A stretch of DNA of 64,000 bases from CAG-1000 sp964490375 (GTDB taxonomy: Bacteria > Bacillota_I > Bacilli_A > RF39 > UBA660), in NCBI GenBank assembly GCA_964490375.1, contig CAZBAZ010000001.1, positions 11,439 to 75,438 of the forward strand. The letters run 5' to 3'. The position numbers and the translations under genes are program-made. The stretch's first letter is position 1; the number at the start of each line of letters is the position of its first letter. This document shows, piece after piece, positions 1 through 7,623 of this stretch. The notes under the pieces were generated by a model. The model did no database searches. It was not told the origin of the DNA and saw only the letters and a program-made list of their open reading frames with translations.

Positions 1-20
1 TCTCCAACTTTTATTTTCAT
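1..20 (-). CDS. rplX: 50S ribosomal protein L24, first codons only (runs off the window)
   Basis: The minus strand reads ATG then codons for KIKVG, which fits the beginning of L24, with a GGAGG Shine-Dalgarno at 26-30 five bases upstream. It follows rplN, as expected in the S10/spc order. Only six codons are inside the window, so identity rests mainly on position. Confidence 0.8.
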
Positions 21-29
21 TGTTGCCTC

Positions 30-398
30 CTATAATACCTCTGGAGCTAATGAGATAATCTTCATAAAGTCTTTATCACGAAGCTCTCTAGCTACAGGTC
101 CTAGAACACGTGTTCCGATAGGACTCTTATCATCTTTTATTAGAACGCATGCATTGTCATCAAATTTAATATGACTTCCATCAGCACGTCTTACTCCTTG
201 AACTGTTCTTACAATAACAGCTTTAACTACTTTTCCTTTTGGAGTATTTGAATTAGGAATAGCTTTTTTAACAGTTCCTACAACAACATCTCCAATATTT
301 CCGCTTTTAACTTTGCTTCCACCAAGTACTCTGATTACTAAGATTTCACGAGCGCCTGAATTGTCAGCAACCTTTAAACGGCTTTCTGGTTGTATCAT
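30..398 (-). CDS. rplN: 50S ribosomal protein L14
   Basis: L14 (122 aa, the usual length) binds 23S rRNA near the subunit interface and contacts L19 and bridge B8. The start MIQPESRLKVADNSGA and the region RELRDKDFMKIISLAPEVL at the C terminus are typical of the family. It lies between rpsQ and rplX, 18 bases after rpsQ, in the standard gene order. Confidence 0.98.
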   Translation of the reverse strand: MIQPESRLKVADNSGAREILVIRVLGGSKVKSGNIGDVVVGTVKKAIPNSNTPKGKVVKAVIVRTVQGVRRADGSHIKFDDNACVLIKDDKSPIGTRVLGPVARELRDKDFMKIISLAPEVL

Positions 399-416
399 AA
401 CTCTCTCCTTTCTTAA

Positions 417-674
417 TTAAAGAATAACAGCTTCCTCAACGATACTATCTAAAACATATCTTTTAGTTTTTGATAGAGGACGAGAAGATACAACTTTAAC
501 TATATCTCCTACTTTAGCTTTATTCTCTTCATCATGTACTGCATATTTTTTAGTAGTTTTTACATTTTTCTTGTAAAGTGGATGCTTTTTATAAGTAACT
601 ACTGCAACTGTAATAGTTTTATCGCAACTAGCACTTACAACTTTTCCAACTAATTCTTGTTTCTTGTTTTCCAT
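417..674 (-). CDS. rpsQ: 30S ribosomal protein S17
   Basis: S17 (85 aa) is a primary 16S rRNA binder with an OB-like fold. The stretch LVGKVVSASCDKTITVAVV and the basic KKHPLYKKNVKTTKKY segment are characteristic. Its ATG overlaps the rpmC stop as TAATG, indicating translational coupling. Confidence 0.97.
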   Translation of the reverse strand: MENKKQELVGKVVSASCDKTITVAVVTYKKHPLYKKNVKTTKKYAVHDEENKAKVGDIVKVVSSRPLSKTKRYVLDSIVEEAVIL

Positions 675-883
675 TATTCAGCTTCCTCCTTACTACTTAA
701 TTCTCTTTCTCTGATAACTGTTTTAATTTTAGCAACCTCATGTCTTAATTCTTTAATTCTATGTGGTTTTTCTAAAGTTCCAGTTGCAGATGCGAATTTT
801 AAATTAAATAATTCTTTCTTATTTTCATCAAGTTTTTTATTTAAATCTTCAGTGGCTAATTTTCTAATTTCTACCATTTTCAT
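674..883 (-). CDS. rpmC: 50S ribosomal protein L29
   Basis: L29 (69 aa) is a two-helix protein at the peptide exit tunnel. Seen here are EIRKLATEDL near the N terminus and the central ELFNLKFASATGTLEKPHRIKE signature. The start overlaps the rplP stop (TAATG); an internal ATG two codons downstream is an alternative start. Confidence 0.96.
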   Translation of the reverse strand: MKMVEIRKLATEDLNKKLDENKKELFNLKFASATGTLEKPHRIKELRHEVAKIKTVIRERELSSKEEAE

Positions 884-1305
884 TATTTAGTCACTTCCTT
901 TGCTACAAATTTTGTTTTGATTGGTAGTTTGTGTCCAGCTAATCTGAATGCTTCACGAGCAATTTCTTCAGTAACATCAGTCATTTCAAACATAATTTTA
1001 CCTTCTTTAACTACTGCTGCCCATTCTTCAACATTACCTTTTCCACTACCCATACGTACTTCAGCAGGTTTTTTAGTTCTTGCTAAGTGTGGGAAAATGT
1101 TAATAAATACTTTTCCTCTTTTGAATGATTTCATATAACGAGTCATAGCAATTCTTGCTGCTTCAATTTGTCTTGCTGTAATGTATGCTCCTTCTTTAGC
1201 CATAAGTCCATATTCGCCTTGAGTTAATACTGTGTTACCCTTAGCTTTTCCTTCGTAGCTAACTCTATGTGGTTTTCTATATTTAGTTCTTTTTGGAATT
1301 AACAT
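883..1305 (-). CDS. rplP: 50S ribosomal protein L16
   Basis: L16 (140 aa) helps form the A-site tRNA-binding region and organises 23S rRNA. The protein begins MLIPKRTKYRKPHRV, which is the family start; the open frame continues 22 codons further upstream, but an AGGGAGGTAACA-type Shine-Dalgarno at about 1312-1319 places the start at 1305. The start lies inside the 3' end of rpsC (23-base overlap), so it is probably coupled to rpsC translation. Confidence 0.97.
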   Translation of the reverse strand: MLIPKRTKYRKPHRVSYEGKAKGNTVLTQGEYGLMAKEGAYITARQIEAARIAMTRYMKSFKRGKVFINIFPHLARTKKPAEVRMGSGKGNVEEWAAVVKEGKIMFEMTDVTEEIAREAFRLAGHKLPIKTKFVAKEVTK

Positions 1306-1960
1306 CTTTGTTACCTCCCTTATTCTTTTTAGCAGGAAGTATTTCGCCCTTATAAATCCATACTTTAACACCTATCTTACCATAGATAGTGTCAGCTTCT
1401 TTATGAGCGTAATCTATATCAGCTCTTAATGTATGTAGAGGTACAGTTCCTTCTGTATAGCCTTCTGTACGAGCCATTTCGGCTCCAGCTAAACGTCCAG
1501 ATACAGCAACTTTAATACCAACAGCTCCTGCTTTCATTGTATTTCTAATAGCTCTTTTTTGAACTGCTCTGAATGAAGCTCTATTTTGAATTTGCATAGC
1601 TATTGATTCAGCTACTAATGCAGCATTTAAATCAGGATTTTTAACTTCAACAATATTTAAATAGATTTCTTCTCCAGTTAATTTTTGTAAAGCTTTTTTA
1701 TGTTTTTCAATATCAGCTCCACCTTTTCCAATTACTACACCTGGTTTTGATGTATTAATTGTTACATTTGTTCTTTTATTATTTCTTTCAATTACGATAG
1801 AAGCAACTGAACATCCTTTTAATTCTTTATCTAAATATTTTCTAATTTGCATATCAGAATTTAAATATTTAGCAAAATCTTTAGTTGGTGCATACCATTT
1901 ACTTTCCCAGTCTCTGTTGATACCAACTCTAAGTCCGATTGGACTTACCTTTTGTCCCAT
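1283..1960 (-). CDS. rpsC: 30S ribosomal protein S3
   Basis: S3 (225 aa) sits at the mRNA entry channel and has helicase activity with S4 and S5. The start MGQKVSPIGLRVGINRDWES, the KH-domain GVVIGKGGADIEKHKK at about residues 75-90, and the C-terminal VKVWIYKGEILPAKK are diagnostic. It lies two bases after rplV. Confidence 0.98.
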   Translation of the reverse strand: MGQKVSPIGLRVGINRDWESKWYAPTKDFAKYLNSDMQIRKYLDKELKGCSVASIVIERNNKRTNVTINTSKPGVVIGKGGADIEKHKKALQKLTGEEIYLNIVEVKNPDLNAALVAESIAMQIQNRASFRAVQKRAIRNTMKAGAVGIKVAVSGRLAGAEMARTEGYTEGTVPLHTLRADIDYAHKEADTIYGKIGVKVWIYKGEILPAKKNKGGNKDVNSKKN

Positions 1961-1962
1961 GT

Positions 1963-2316
1963 TTAGTCCTCCTTCTTTTCAGTCATGTTGTCAGTTACAC
2001 TAACATAAATATGACTTGTTCTATGATAATTTTTAGCAACTCTTGAATGAGATGCTGCTTTTCTTCTTTTTAAAGTTCTTCCTTCATTAATATAAGTTTC
2101 TTTAATAACTAAATCTTCTTTATTAGCTCCAAAATTGTTTACTGCATTAGCAGTAGCAGAATTAAGAACTTTAATTATTAATCTACTTGCTTTAGTATTT
2201 GTAGTAAGTAGAATTGCTTCAGCTTGAGATACTTTTTTACCTCTGATAAGATCAAGAGTCATTCTTGCTTTTCTTGGCGCAATTGCTGCACCTTTATGTA
2301 TACTATAAGTTTCCAT
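1963..2316 (-). CDS. rplV: 50S ribosomal protein L22
   Basis: L22 (117 aa) has a globular body and a beta-hairpin lining the exit tunnel. IAPRKARMTLDLIRGKK, the SATANAVNN segment and the hairpin INEGRTLKRRKAASHSRV are seen. Order rpsS-rplV-rpsC is standard. Confidence 0.97.
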   Translation of the reverse strand: METYSIHKGAAIAPRKARMTLDLIRGKKVSQAEAILLTTNTKASRLIIKVLNSATANAVNNFGANKEDLVIKETYINEGRTLKRRKAASHSRVAKNYHRTSHIYVSVTDNMTEKKED

Positions 2317-2327
2317 TATTTATCCTC

Positions 2328-2597
2328 CTACTTCTTACCGCTTCCAGCATGGCCACCAAACTTACGAGTTAATGCAAACTCACCAAGTTTGTGTCCTACC
2401 ATATCTTCAGTTACGTATACAGGAATGAATTCACGTCCATTATGAACAGCAAATGTATGTCCTACAAATTCAGGATATATAGTAGAACGTCTTGACCAAG
2501 TTTTAATTACTTCTTTTTTGCCTGTTTCATTTAAAGTTTTTACTCTTTTAAGTAATCTTTCAAATGTGTAAGGTCCTTTTTTTAAACTTCTTGACAT
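2328..2597 (-). CDS. rpsS: 30S ribosomal protein S19
   Basis: S19 (89 aa) lies in the 30S head and contacts S13 and the A-site tRNA. MSRSLKKGPYTFERLL, TWSRRSTIYPEFVGHTFAVHNG and the end HKLGEFALTRKFGGHAG are family hallmarks. Confidence 0.98.
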   Translation of the reverse strand: MSRSLKKGPYTFERLLKRVKTLNETGKKEVIKTWSRRSTIYPEFVGHTFAVHNGREFIPVYVTEDMVGHKLGEFALTRKFGGHAGSGKK

Positions 2598-2616
2598 TTT
2601 ACGGTTCCTTTCTTAA

Positions 2617-3447
2617 TTATTTCTTACGACGAGTCATGATTAATTTCTCAGATGCTTTTTTAGTTTTTCTAGTCTTAAGTCCTAGAGCTGGTTTACCCCA
2701 AGGAGTCATTGGTTGAGCGCGTCCGACTGGAGCTCTACCTTCACCACCACCATGTGGGTGATCATTAGGGTTCATAACAGATCCACGAACTGTAGGTCTA
2801 ATTCCCATATGTCTTTTTCTTCCTGCTTTACCTAAATTAACTAATTCATAATCAGTATTTCCAACTTCACCAATTGTTGCACGACATGTTCCAAGAACTT
2901 TTCTCGTTTCACCACTCTTTAATCTAATAATAACGTATTTTCCTTCTTTACCAAGAATTTGTACGCTACTTCCAGCACTTCTAGCCATTTTAGCTCCAGC
3001 ACCTGGATTTAATTCAACATTGTGAACAGTTGTACCAACAGGAATGTTTTCAAGTGGTAATGCGTTACCGATTTTAATATCAGCTCCAACTCCACTTTCT
3101 ATTTTATCTCCAACTTTTAAATTAAGTGGAGCAATAATATATCTTTTTTCTCCATCTGCATAATTAACTAATGCGATGTTAGCACTTCTGTTTGGATCAT
3201 ATTCGATTGAAGCTACTCTTCCTTCAATACCATCTTTGTTTCTCTTGAAATCTATTAGACGGTATTTTCTTCTAACTCCACCACCAATATGACGAACAGT
3301 TATTTTACCTTGATTATTTCTTCCGCCTGTTTTACTTTTTTTAACAAGAAGACTTTTTTCAGGAGTACTAGTTGTAATTTCATCATTTACTAATGTACTC
3401 ATTCCTCTTGTTCCAGGAGTATTAGGCTTAAAATTCTTAATTGGCAT
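2617..3447 (-). CDS. rplB: 50S ribosomal protein L2
   Basis: L2 (276 aa, full length) is needed for subunit joining and peptidyl-transferase centre assembly. Seen are KSKTGGRNNQGKITVRHIGG near residue 40, the SVMNPNDHPHGGGEGRAPVGR catalytic-loop region with its invariant His near residue 230, and the basic C terminus. Gene order rplW-rplB-rpsS is canonical. Confidence 0.98.
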   Translation of the reverse strand: MPIKNFKPNTPGTRGMSTLVNDEITTSTPEKSLLVKKSKTGGRNNQGKITVRHIGGGVRRKYRLIDFKRNKDGIEGRVASIEYDPNRSANIALVNYADGEKRYIIAPLNLKVGDKIESGVGADIKIGNALPLENIPVGTTVHNVELNPGAGAKMARSAGSSVQILGKEGKYVIIRLKSGETRKVLGTCRATIGEVGNTDYELVNLGKAGRKRHMGIRPTVRGSVMNPNDHPHGGGEGRAPVGRAQPMTPWGKPALGLKTRKTKKASEKLIMTRRKK

Positions 3448-3457
3448 ATTTTCCCTC

Positions 3458-3721
3458 CTAGTATTCTATAGAAGAGCCTTCAGCTAGTTTAACATAAGCT
3501 TTTTTATAAGCAGTAGTTAATCCAGTATATCTTCCTACTCTTCTTTTCTTTTGTACAGCATTTACAGTATTAACATTAACTACTTTAACATTAAATTGTT
3601 TTTCAATTTCATTTTTAATTTGAGTTTTGTTTGCTTTTGAGCTAACTTTAAATACATATACATTATTTTCTTTTAATGATTCACTTTTTTCAGTAATAAC
3701 TGGTGCTAAGATAATATTCAT
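3458..3721 (-). CDS. rplW: 50S ribosomal protein L23
   Basis: L23 (87 aa) is at the tunnel exit and is a docking point for SRP and trigger factor. The start MNIILAPVITEKSESL and KKRRVGRYTGLTTAYKKAYVKL are characteristic. TAATG overlap with rplD suggests coupling. Confidence 0.96.
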   Translation of the reverse strand: MNIILAPVITEKSESLKENNVYVFKVSSKANKTQIKNEIEKQFNVKVVNVNTVNAVQKKRRVGRYTGLTTAYKKAYVKLAEGSSIEY

Positions 3722-4344
3722 TAGTTAAGCACCTCCTCTAATTTTTTAACAGAAGATTCATCAATTACTAAGTAATCAGTTGCAACTAAATCTAATACAT
3801 TAATTTCTTCAGTAGCTAATACTGCAACTTTATTGTTGTTTCTTGAAGCTAAGAATAAATTTTCATTATCATCAGCAAATACAACTAATGCTTTTTTATC
3901 AACTTTTAAGTTCTTTAGCATTGAGTTGAAATCTTTTGTTTTAGAAGTTTCTAAATTTAAGTTTTCAACAACAACTAATTCATTTTCTTTGAACTTAGAA
4001 GATAAAACGCTCTTTAATGCTAATCTTCTTTCTTTTCTATTCTGTTTTTTATCGTATTTTCTTGGTTTAGGTCCAAATACAATTCCACCACCTGGCCATT
4101 GTGGGCTTCTAGTAGATCCTTGTCTTGCATTACCTGTGCCTTTTTGTTTGTATGGTTTACGTCCGCCGCCACTAACTTCGCTTCTTGTTTTAGTGCTAGC
4201 AGTTCCTTGTCTTAAAGATGCTTGAGCTAATACTATTGCATCATGTACAACAGGTCCATTAACTTCGATATTCCAAACATCATCTTTAAGAGTTATATCT
4301 TTAACTTTTTCACCTTTAAGGTTTAAAACTTGAGTCTTTGCCAT
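3721..4344 (-). CDS. rplD: 50S ribosomal protein L4
   Basis: L4 (207 aa) binds 23S domain I and in some bacteria represses the S10 operon through the rpsJ leader. The extended loop GGGRKPYKQKGTGNARQGS and SPQWPGGGIVFGPKPR at about residues 60-95 are diagnostic. TAATG junctions join it to rplC and rplW. Confidence 0.98.
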   Translation of the reverse strand: MAKTQVLNLKGEKVKDITLKDDVWNIEVNGPVVHDAIVLAQASLRQGTASTKTRSEVSGGGRKPYKQKGTGNARQGSTRSPQWPGGGIVFGPKPRKYDKKQNRKERRLALKSVLSSKFKENELVVVENLNLETSKTKDFNSMLKNLKVDKKALVVFADDNENLFLASRNNNKVAVLATEEINVLDLVATDYLVIDESSVKKLEEVLN

Positions 4345-5126
4345 TATTCAGAAACCTCCTCTTTATCAGTAGTAGTTTCAGTAGCTTCAACATTAGTTTC
4401 TTCTACAACAGCATCATTTTCAACGACTTCATCAGCTGGAGTTACTTCTTCTGTTTCAGCAACACTCTCTTCGTATGAAATTAATTCAACTGGAGTATTC
4501 TTACTACCTTTAATAGCTTCCTTAATGAATACAAATGAATTTTTAGGTCCTGGAACATTTCCACTTACTAATATACATTTGTTTTCCATATCAACATCAA
4601 CTATCATTAAATTTTGGATAGTGATTTGTTCATTTCCCATATGTCCTGGTAACTTCTTACCTTTTAGAACTCTCATTGGTCTCATTGTTCCAAGAGATCC
4701 TACACGTCTATGGTATGTTGAACCATGAGTTTCAGGTCCACGAGATTGATTCCATCTCTTAATTACTCCTTGGAAACCTTTACCTTTTGATGTTCCAGTA
4801 ACATCAACTGTGTCTCCATTTTGAAATACATCAGCTTCAATTACTTGACCAAGAGTATAAGAATTTGTATCAATTCCCCTGATTTCTTTTAAGAAGCGCT
4901 TAGGTGATGTATTTGCTTTTTTAGCATGTCCTTTTTCAGGATTGTTAGATGTCTTTTCTTTTTTATCAAAAGCACCTAATTGAATTGCATCATACCCATC
5001 TTTTTCAACTGTTTTAATTTGAGTAACAACATTGCTTTGTACTTCAATAACAGTAACAGGTATTAATTTTCCGTCAGCTGTGAATACTTCAGTCATTCCA
5101 GCTTTACGTCCTAAGATTCCTTTCAT
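4344..5126 (-). CDS. rplC: 50S ribosomal protein L3 with an acidic C-terminal extension
   Basis: L3 is an early-assembly protein reaching the peptidyl-transferase centre. The core begins MKGILGRKAGMTEVFTADG and carries the W-finger region KGKGFQGVIKRWNQSRGP at about residues 115-132 plus VPGPKNSFVFIKEAI near residue 200. The family is usually about 205-215 aa; this one is 260 aa because of a tail of roughly 45 residues that is almost only E, T, V, A and D with no basic residue until near its end. The tail is in frame with the core and ends in a normal stop, so it looks genuine rather than an error; its function is unknown. Confidence 0.96.
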   Translation of the reverse strand: MKGILGRKAGMTEVFTADGKLIPVTVIEVQSNVVTQIKTVEKDGYDAIQLGAFDKKEKTSNNPEKGHAKKANTSPKRFLKEIRGIDTNSYTLGQVIEADVFQNGDTVDVTGTSKGKGFQGVIKRWNQSRGPETHGSTYHRRVGSLGTMRPMRVLKGKKLPGHMGNEQITIQNLMIVDVDMENKCILVSGNVPGPKNSFVFIKEAIKGSKNTPVELISYEESVAETEEVTPADEVVENDAVVEETNVEATETTTDKEEVSE

Positions 5127-5142
5127 TTTTTAATTCCTTTCC

Positions 5143-5451
5143 TTATTTTTTTATTTCAATATCTACACCACTTGGTAAATCCAAATGAGCAAGAGCATCA
5201 ATTGTTTCTTTACTTGGTTTTTCGATATCGATTAGTCTCTTATGAGTTCTTATTTCGAATTGTTCACGAGAATCTTTATATTTATGAACAGCTCTCAATA
5301 TTGTGATCTTTTCGATCTCAGTTGGTAGTGGAACAGGTCCACTAACAATACCACCAGTTCTTTTAACAGTCTCAACAATTTTAGCAGCAGCTTGATCAAC
5401 ACTTCTGTGATCAAATGACTTTAATCTAATTCTTACTTTGTCTTTAGACAT
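5143..5451 (-). CDS. rpsJ: 30S ribosomal protein S10
   Basis: S10 (102 aa, usual length), first gene of the operon; also the NusE partner of NusB in antitermination. Core signatures VRIRLKSFDHRSVDQAA, GPVPLPTEIEKITILRAVHK and the IRTHKRLIDI loop are present. A good Shine-Dalgarno (GGAGGAAA) precedes the start. Expression probably depends on the promoter at 5586-5614 and the leader between them. Confidence 0.98.
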   Translation of the reverse strand: MSKDKVRIRLKSFDHRSVDQAAAKIVETVKRTGGIVSGPVPLPTEIEKITILRAVHKYKDSREQFEIRTHKRLIDIEKPSKETIDALAHLDLPSGVDIEIKK

Positions 5452-5454
5452 ATT

Positions 5455-5580
5455 AATTTCCTCCTTCGCCTATATTTTTCTATAGACTTGCTCAATGCAA
5501 ATTACCTGATATTAATTAGATTTTTAATTCAACCTAACCTGGTGTATCAGCAACCTTGCACATCATCGCCAGTCGTTTCT
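5455..5580 (-). promoter_or_regulatory. Candidate S10-operon 5' leader (L4-type autoregulatory RNA)
   Basis: About 120 transcribed bases lie between the promoter and rpsJ. On the minus strand they contain ACTGGCGATGATGTGCAAGG and GTTGCTGATACACCAGG, blocks that I recall as typical of the leader in front of rpsJ in Firmicutes. This is the only long untranslated leader in the operon. The RNA structure was not computed; the call rests on position and remembered conserved blocks. Confidence 0.6.
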
Positions 5581-5585
5581 ACATG

Positions 5586-5614
5586 ATTATAAGGCAAAAT
5601 AAAAGAAAAATCAA
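5586..5614 (-). promoter_or_regulatory. Sigma-A promoter of the S10 operon
   Basis: On the minus strand TTGATT (5609-5614) and TATAAT (5586-5591) are separated by exactly 17 bases. It would start transcription near 5579, giving a leader of about 125 bases before rpsJ. Confidence 0.8.
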
Positions 5615-5643
5615 GTGTTTTTTCTCGATTTTTCCTATTTTTC

Positions 5644-7481
5644 TTATATATTTAATGCATCAGTTAATTGTTTAACAAGACCAAGAAATTTTTGTATTCC
5701 TTGACCTACTGCCAATTGCATTTGTGCAGGCATCATTTCAAATGATACTGCGTTCTTTGTATCTGGCATTTCGTAGTTCTTATTTGTATCTATATCTAAT
5801 TTAAAATCAACCGCGTATACCTCTTTTGTTTTTGAAGGTATATTATATTTAAAAGTTGCTTTTATTTCAGTTCTTGTATTATTTATTTTAGCTTGTGAAA
5901 TATCAAATTCATATGTATCTTCTTCACCTTTTGAATTCTTATATTTTACTGTACCAATTAATCTTTTGTTAAAAGTATCATATTCAAAGTCAATTGTAAA
6001 TGGTATTACTCCATCTTTTTCAACTGTTTTTGTTATTGTTGCAAAATATATATCATTTAATGATCCAACACTAATGTTATATGTATCACTATCAACATCA
6101 CACGCTACTGTATCATTTCCAGCTAATGTACGATAGAATTCTAAGTGGATTTTTTGAATTTCAACATGTTGGTTAGCTAATGCTTCCAATTGTTTTTGTA
6201 CTAGTTCAACATTATCTTCTTCAAATCCCATGAATCTTGCTATTGTTGTTAATGTTGTTTTATCTTTACTAATAGCATTCATCATATTTTTATAGATGCT
6301 ATTAATTTCTTCATTATCCATATCATAAGTTAATTTAAGAGAAAATACTTTTTGATCTTTTGAAACTTCTTTATATGCAATGCTTCTTGAAATTTTTTCT
6401 TCATTTACATCTTGTAGAAATACATTTCTAACTTTATTTACTAAGTAAATTAAATCTTTTGTAGATTGCTTTCCAACATTTAAATTTGTAACAGATTCTA
6501 AATTATATTGTTTAGGATCTAATTTAATTAAAGTATTTTGTACATTAGGGTCTAATATTAAATCTCCATTAATTAAATATACTAATATATCAGCTAATGC
6601 TTCTGAATTTCTATCTATCTCTATTTTAGCTTTTGTTTTGTCTTGAGATGTATCAATATTCAAATCGTATGTAACTCCTATACCATCTAATGCTTTTATT
6701 TCGTCACTTGATATTGATGCTTTTCCGCTTAACCCGATTGTACTAATTTCTACTTCTTTATTAGACTCGTCTGTTGTTTTTAAGACATTTTCAAATGTAT
6801 CAAAAATATCATTCATTATTTTATCATATACATTTTTAGGAGTCATAATTATAAAATAATAAACTAAAAATAGAATTATTAAAATTAATACAACGCTAAC
6901 AATAAATATTGGTGCTTTTGAACCTTTTTTTTCATTTGTTTTTTTATCACCGCCTGTTGCTAAAACGTTATTTTGATTTGCTTCTCCTGGCAATGTATAT
7001 TTTCCATTATCAGTTTTTGTTGTTTCTTCTTTAACTTTTCCATAAGCAACATTACTTGATACCATTGATGGTTCTGTTGATGTACTTGAAATTGGCTCTG
7101 AAGCGAATGTAACAGTTGACTCTGGAGTTGGTGCTACAGCAGAAGCAGGTGNNNNNNNNNNNNNNNNNNNNNNNNNNNNNNNNNNNNNNNNNNNNNNNNN
7201 NNNNNNNNNNNNNNNNNNNNNNNNNNNNNNNNNNNNNNNNNNNNNNNNNNNTCTGGAGTTGGTGCTACAGCAGGAGCAGGTGCTTCAACTACTGGTGCAG
7301 GTGCAACCTCTGGAGTTGGTGCTACAGCAGGAGCAGGTGCTTCAACCACTGGTGCAGGTTCTTGAATATTTGTTACTTCTGGTGTAGGTGCAGGTGCAAC
7401 AGGTTGCGTTGGTTGTGCATTTACATCAGTAGGTATAGTATTTTGGTTATTTTCCCCCCCTATAGGATTATTTTCATTCAT
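5644..7481 (-). CDS. Single-pass membrane protein with cytoplasmic Pro/Ala repeats; interrupted by assembly gap
   Basis: Not a family I recognise. The N terminus (MNENNPIGGENN, starting at 7481 behind a GGGAAGAAG Shine-Dalgarno) leads into a Pro/Ala/Val repeat with a 19-residue unit (EVAPAPVVEAPAPAVAPTP). The repeat runs into a 100-N gap at 7152-7251 and resumes on the far side (PASAVAPTPES), then continues through a linker into a single hydrophobic segment (IFIVSVVLILIILFLVYYF) and an outside domain of about 390 aa rich in N, D, K and T. The two sides of the gap are in different frames relative to the N count, which only means the true gap length is not 100. There is no signal peptide, so the repeat should be cytoplasmic and the C-terminal domain extracellular. 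A G7 tract at 7454-7460 lies in codons 7-10. The product is best annotated as one gene, not two. Confidence 0.75.
7121..7365 (-). repeat. 57-bp tandem repeat encoding Pro/Ala-rich 19-mers
   Basis: One complete unit at 7252-7308 is followed by a nearly complete unit at 7309-7365, differing by few bases; a partial unit starts again at 7121 on the other side of the N gap with one A-for-G change. The unit length is a multiple of three, so copy-number change would preserve the reading frame. The repeat is the likely reason the assembly broke here. Confidence 0.85.
7152..7251. other. Assembly gap (100 N)
   Basis: Exactly 100 N, a conventional placeholder for a gap of unknown size. It lies inside the tandem repeat of the membrane-protein gene. 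Confidence 0.99.
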
Positions 7482-7623
7482 TCTTCTTCCCTACTTTCTA
7501 TTATATATTTTAGTTTAACATATTTTCATTTTAATGTAAATAAATAAAAGGTTTTAGTGAGTCTAATTGTGACTAATCAGTTATCTTATCCTATAATTCA
7601 ATTACAAAATCAAATGGTTTTCT

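Noticed and set aside
7116..7547. Plus-strand open frame across the repeat and gap
   Set aside because: It is the antisense of the Pro/Ala repeat, made of repeated W, C, R codons, with no start context.
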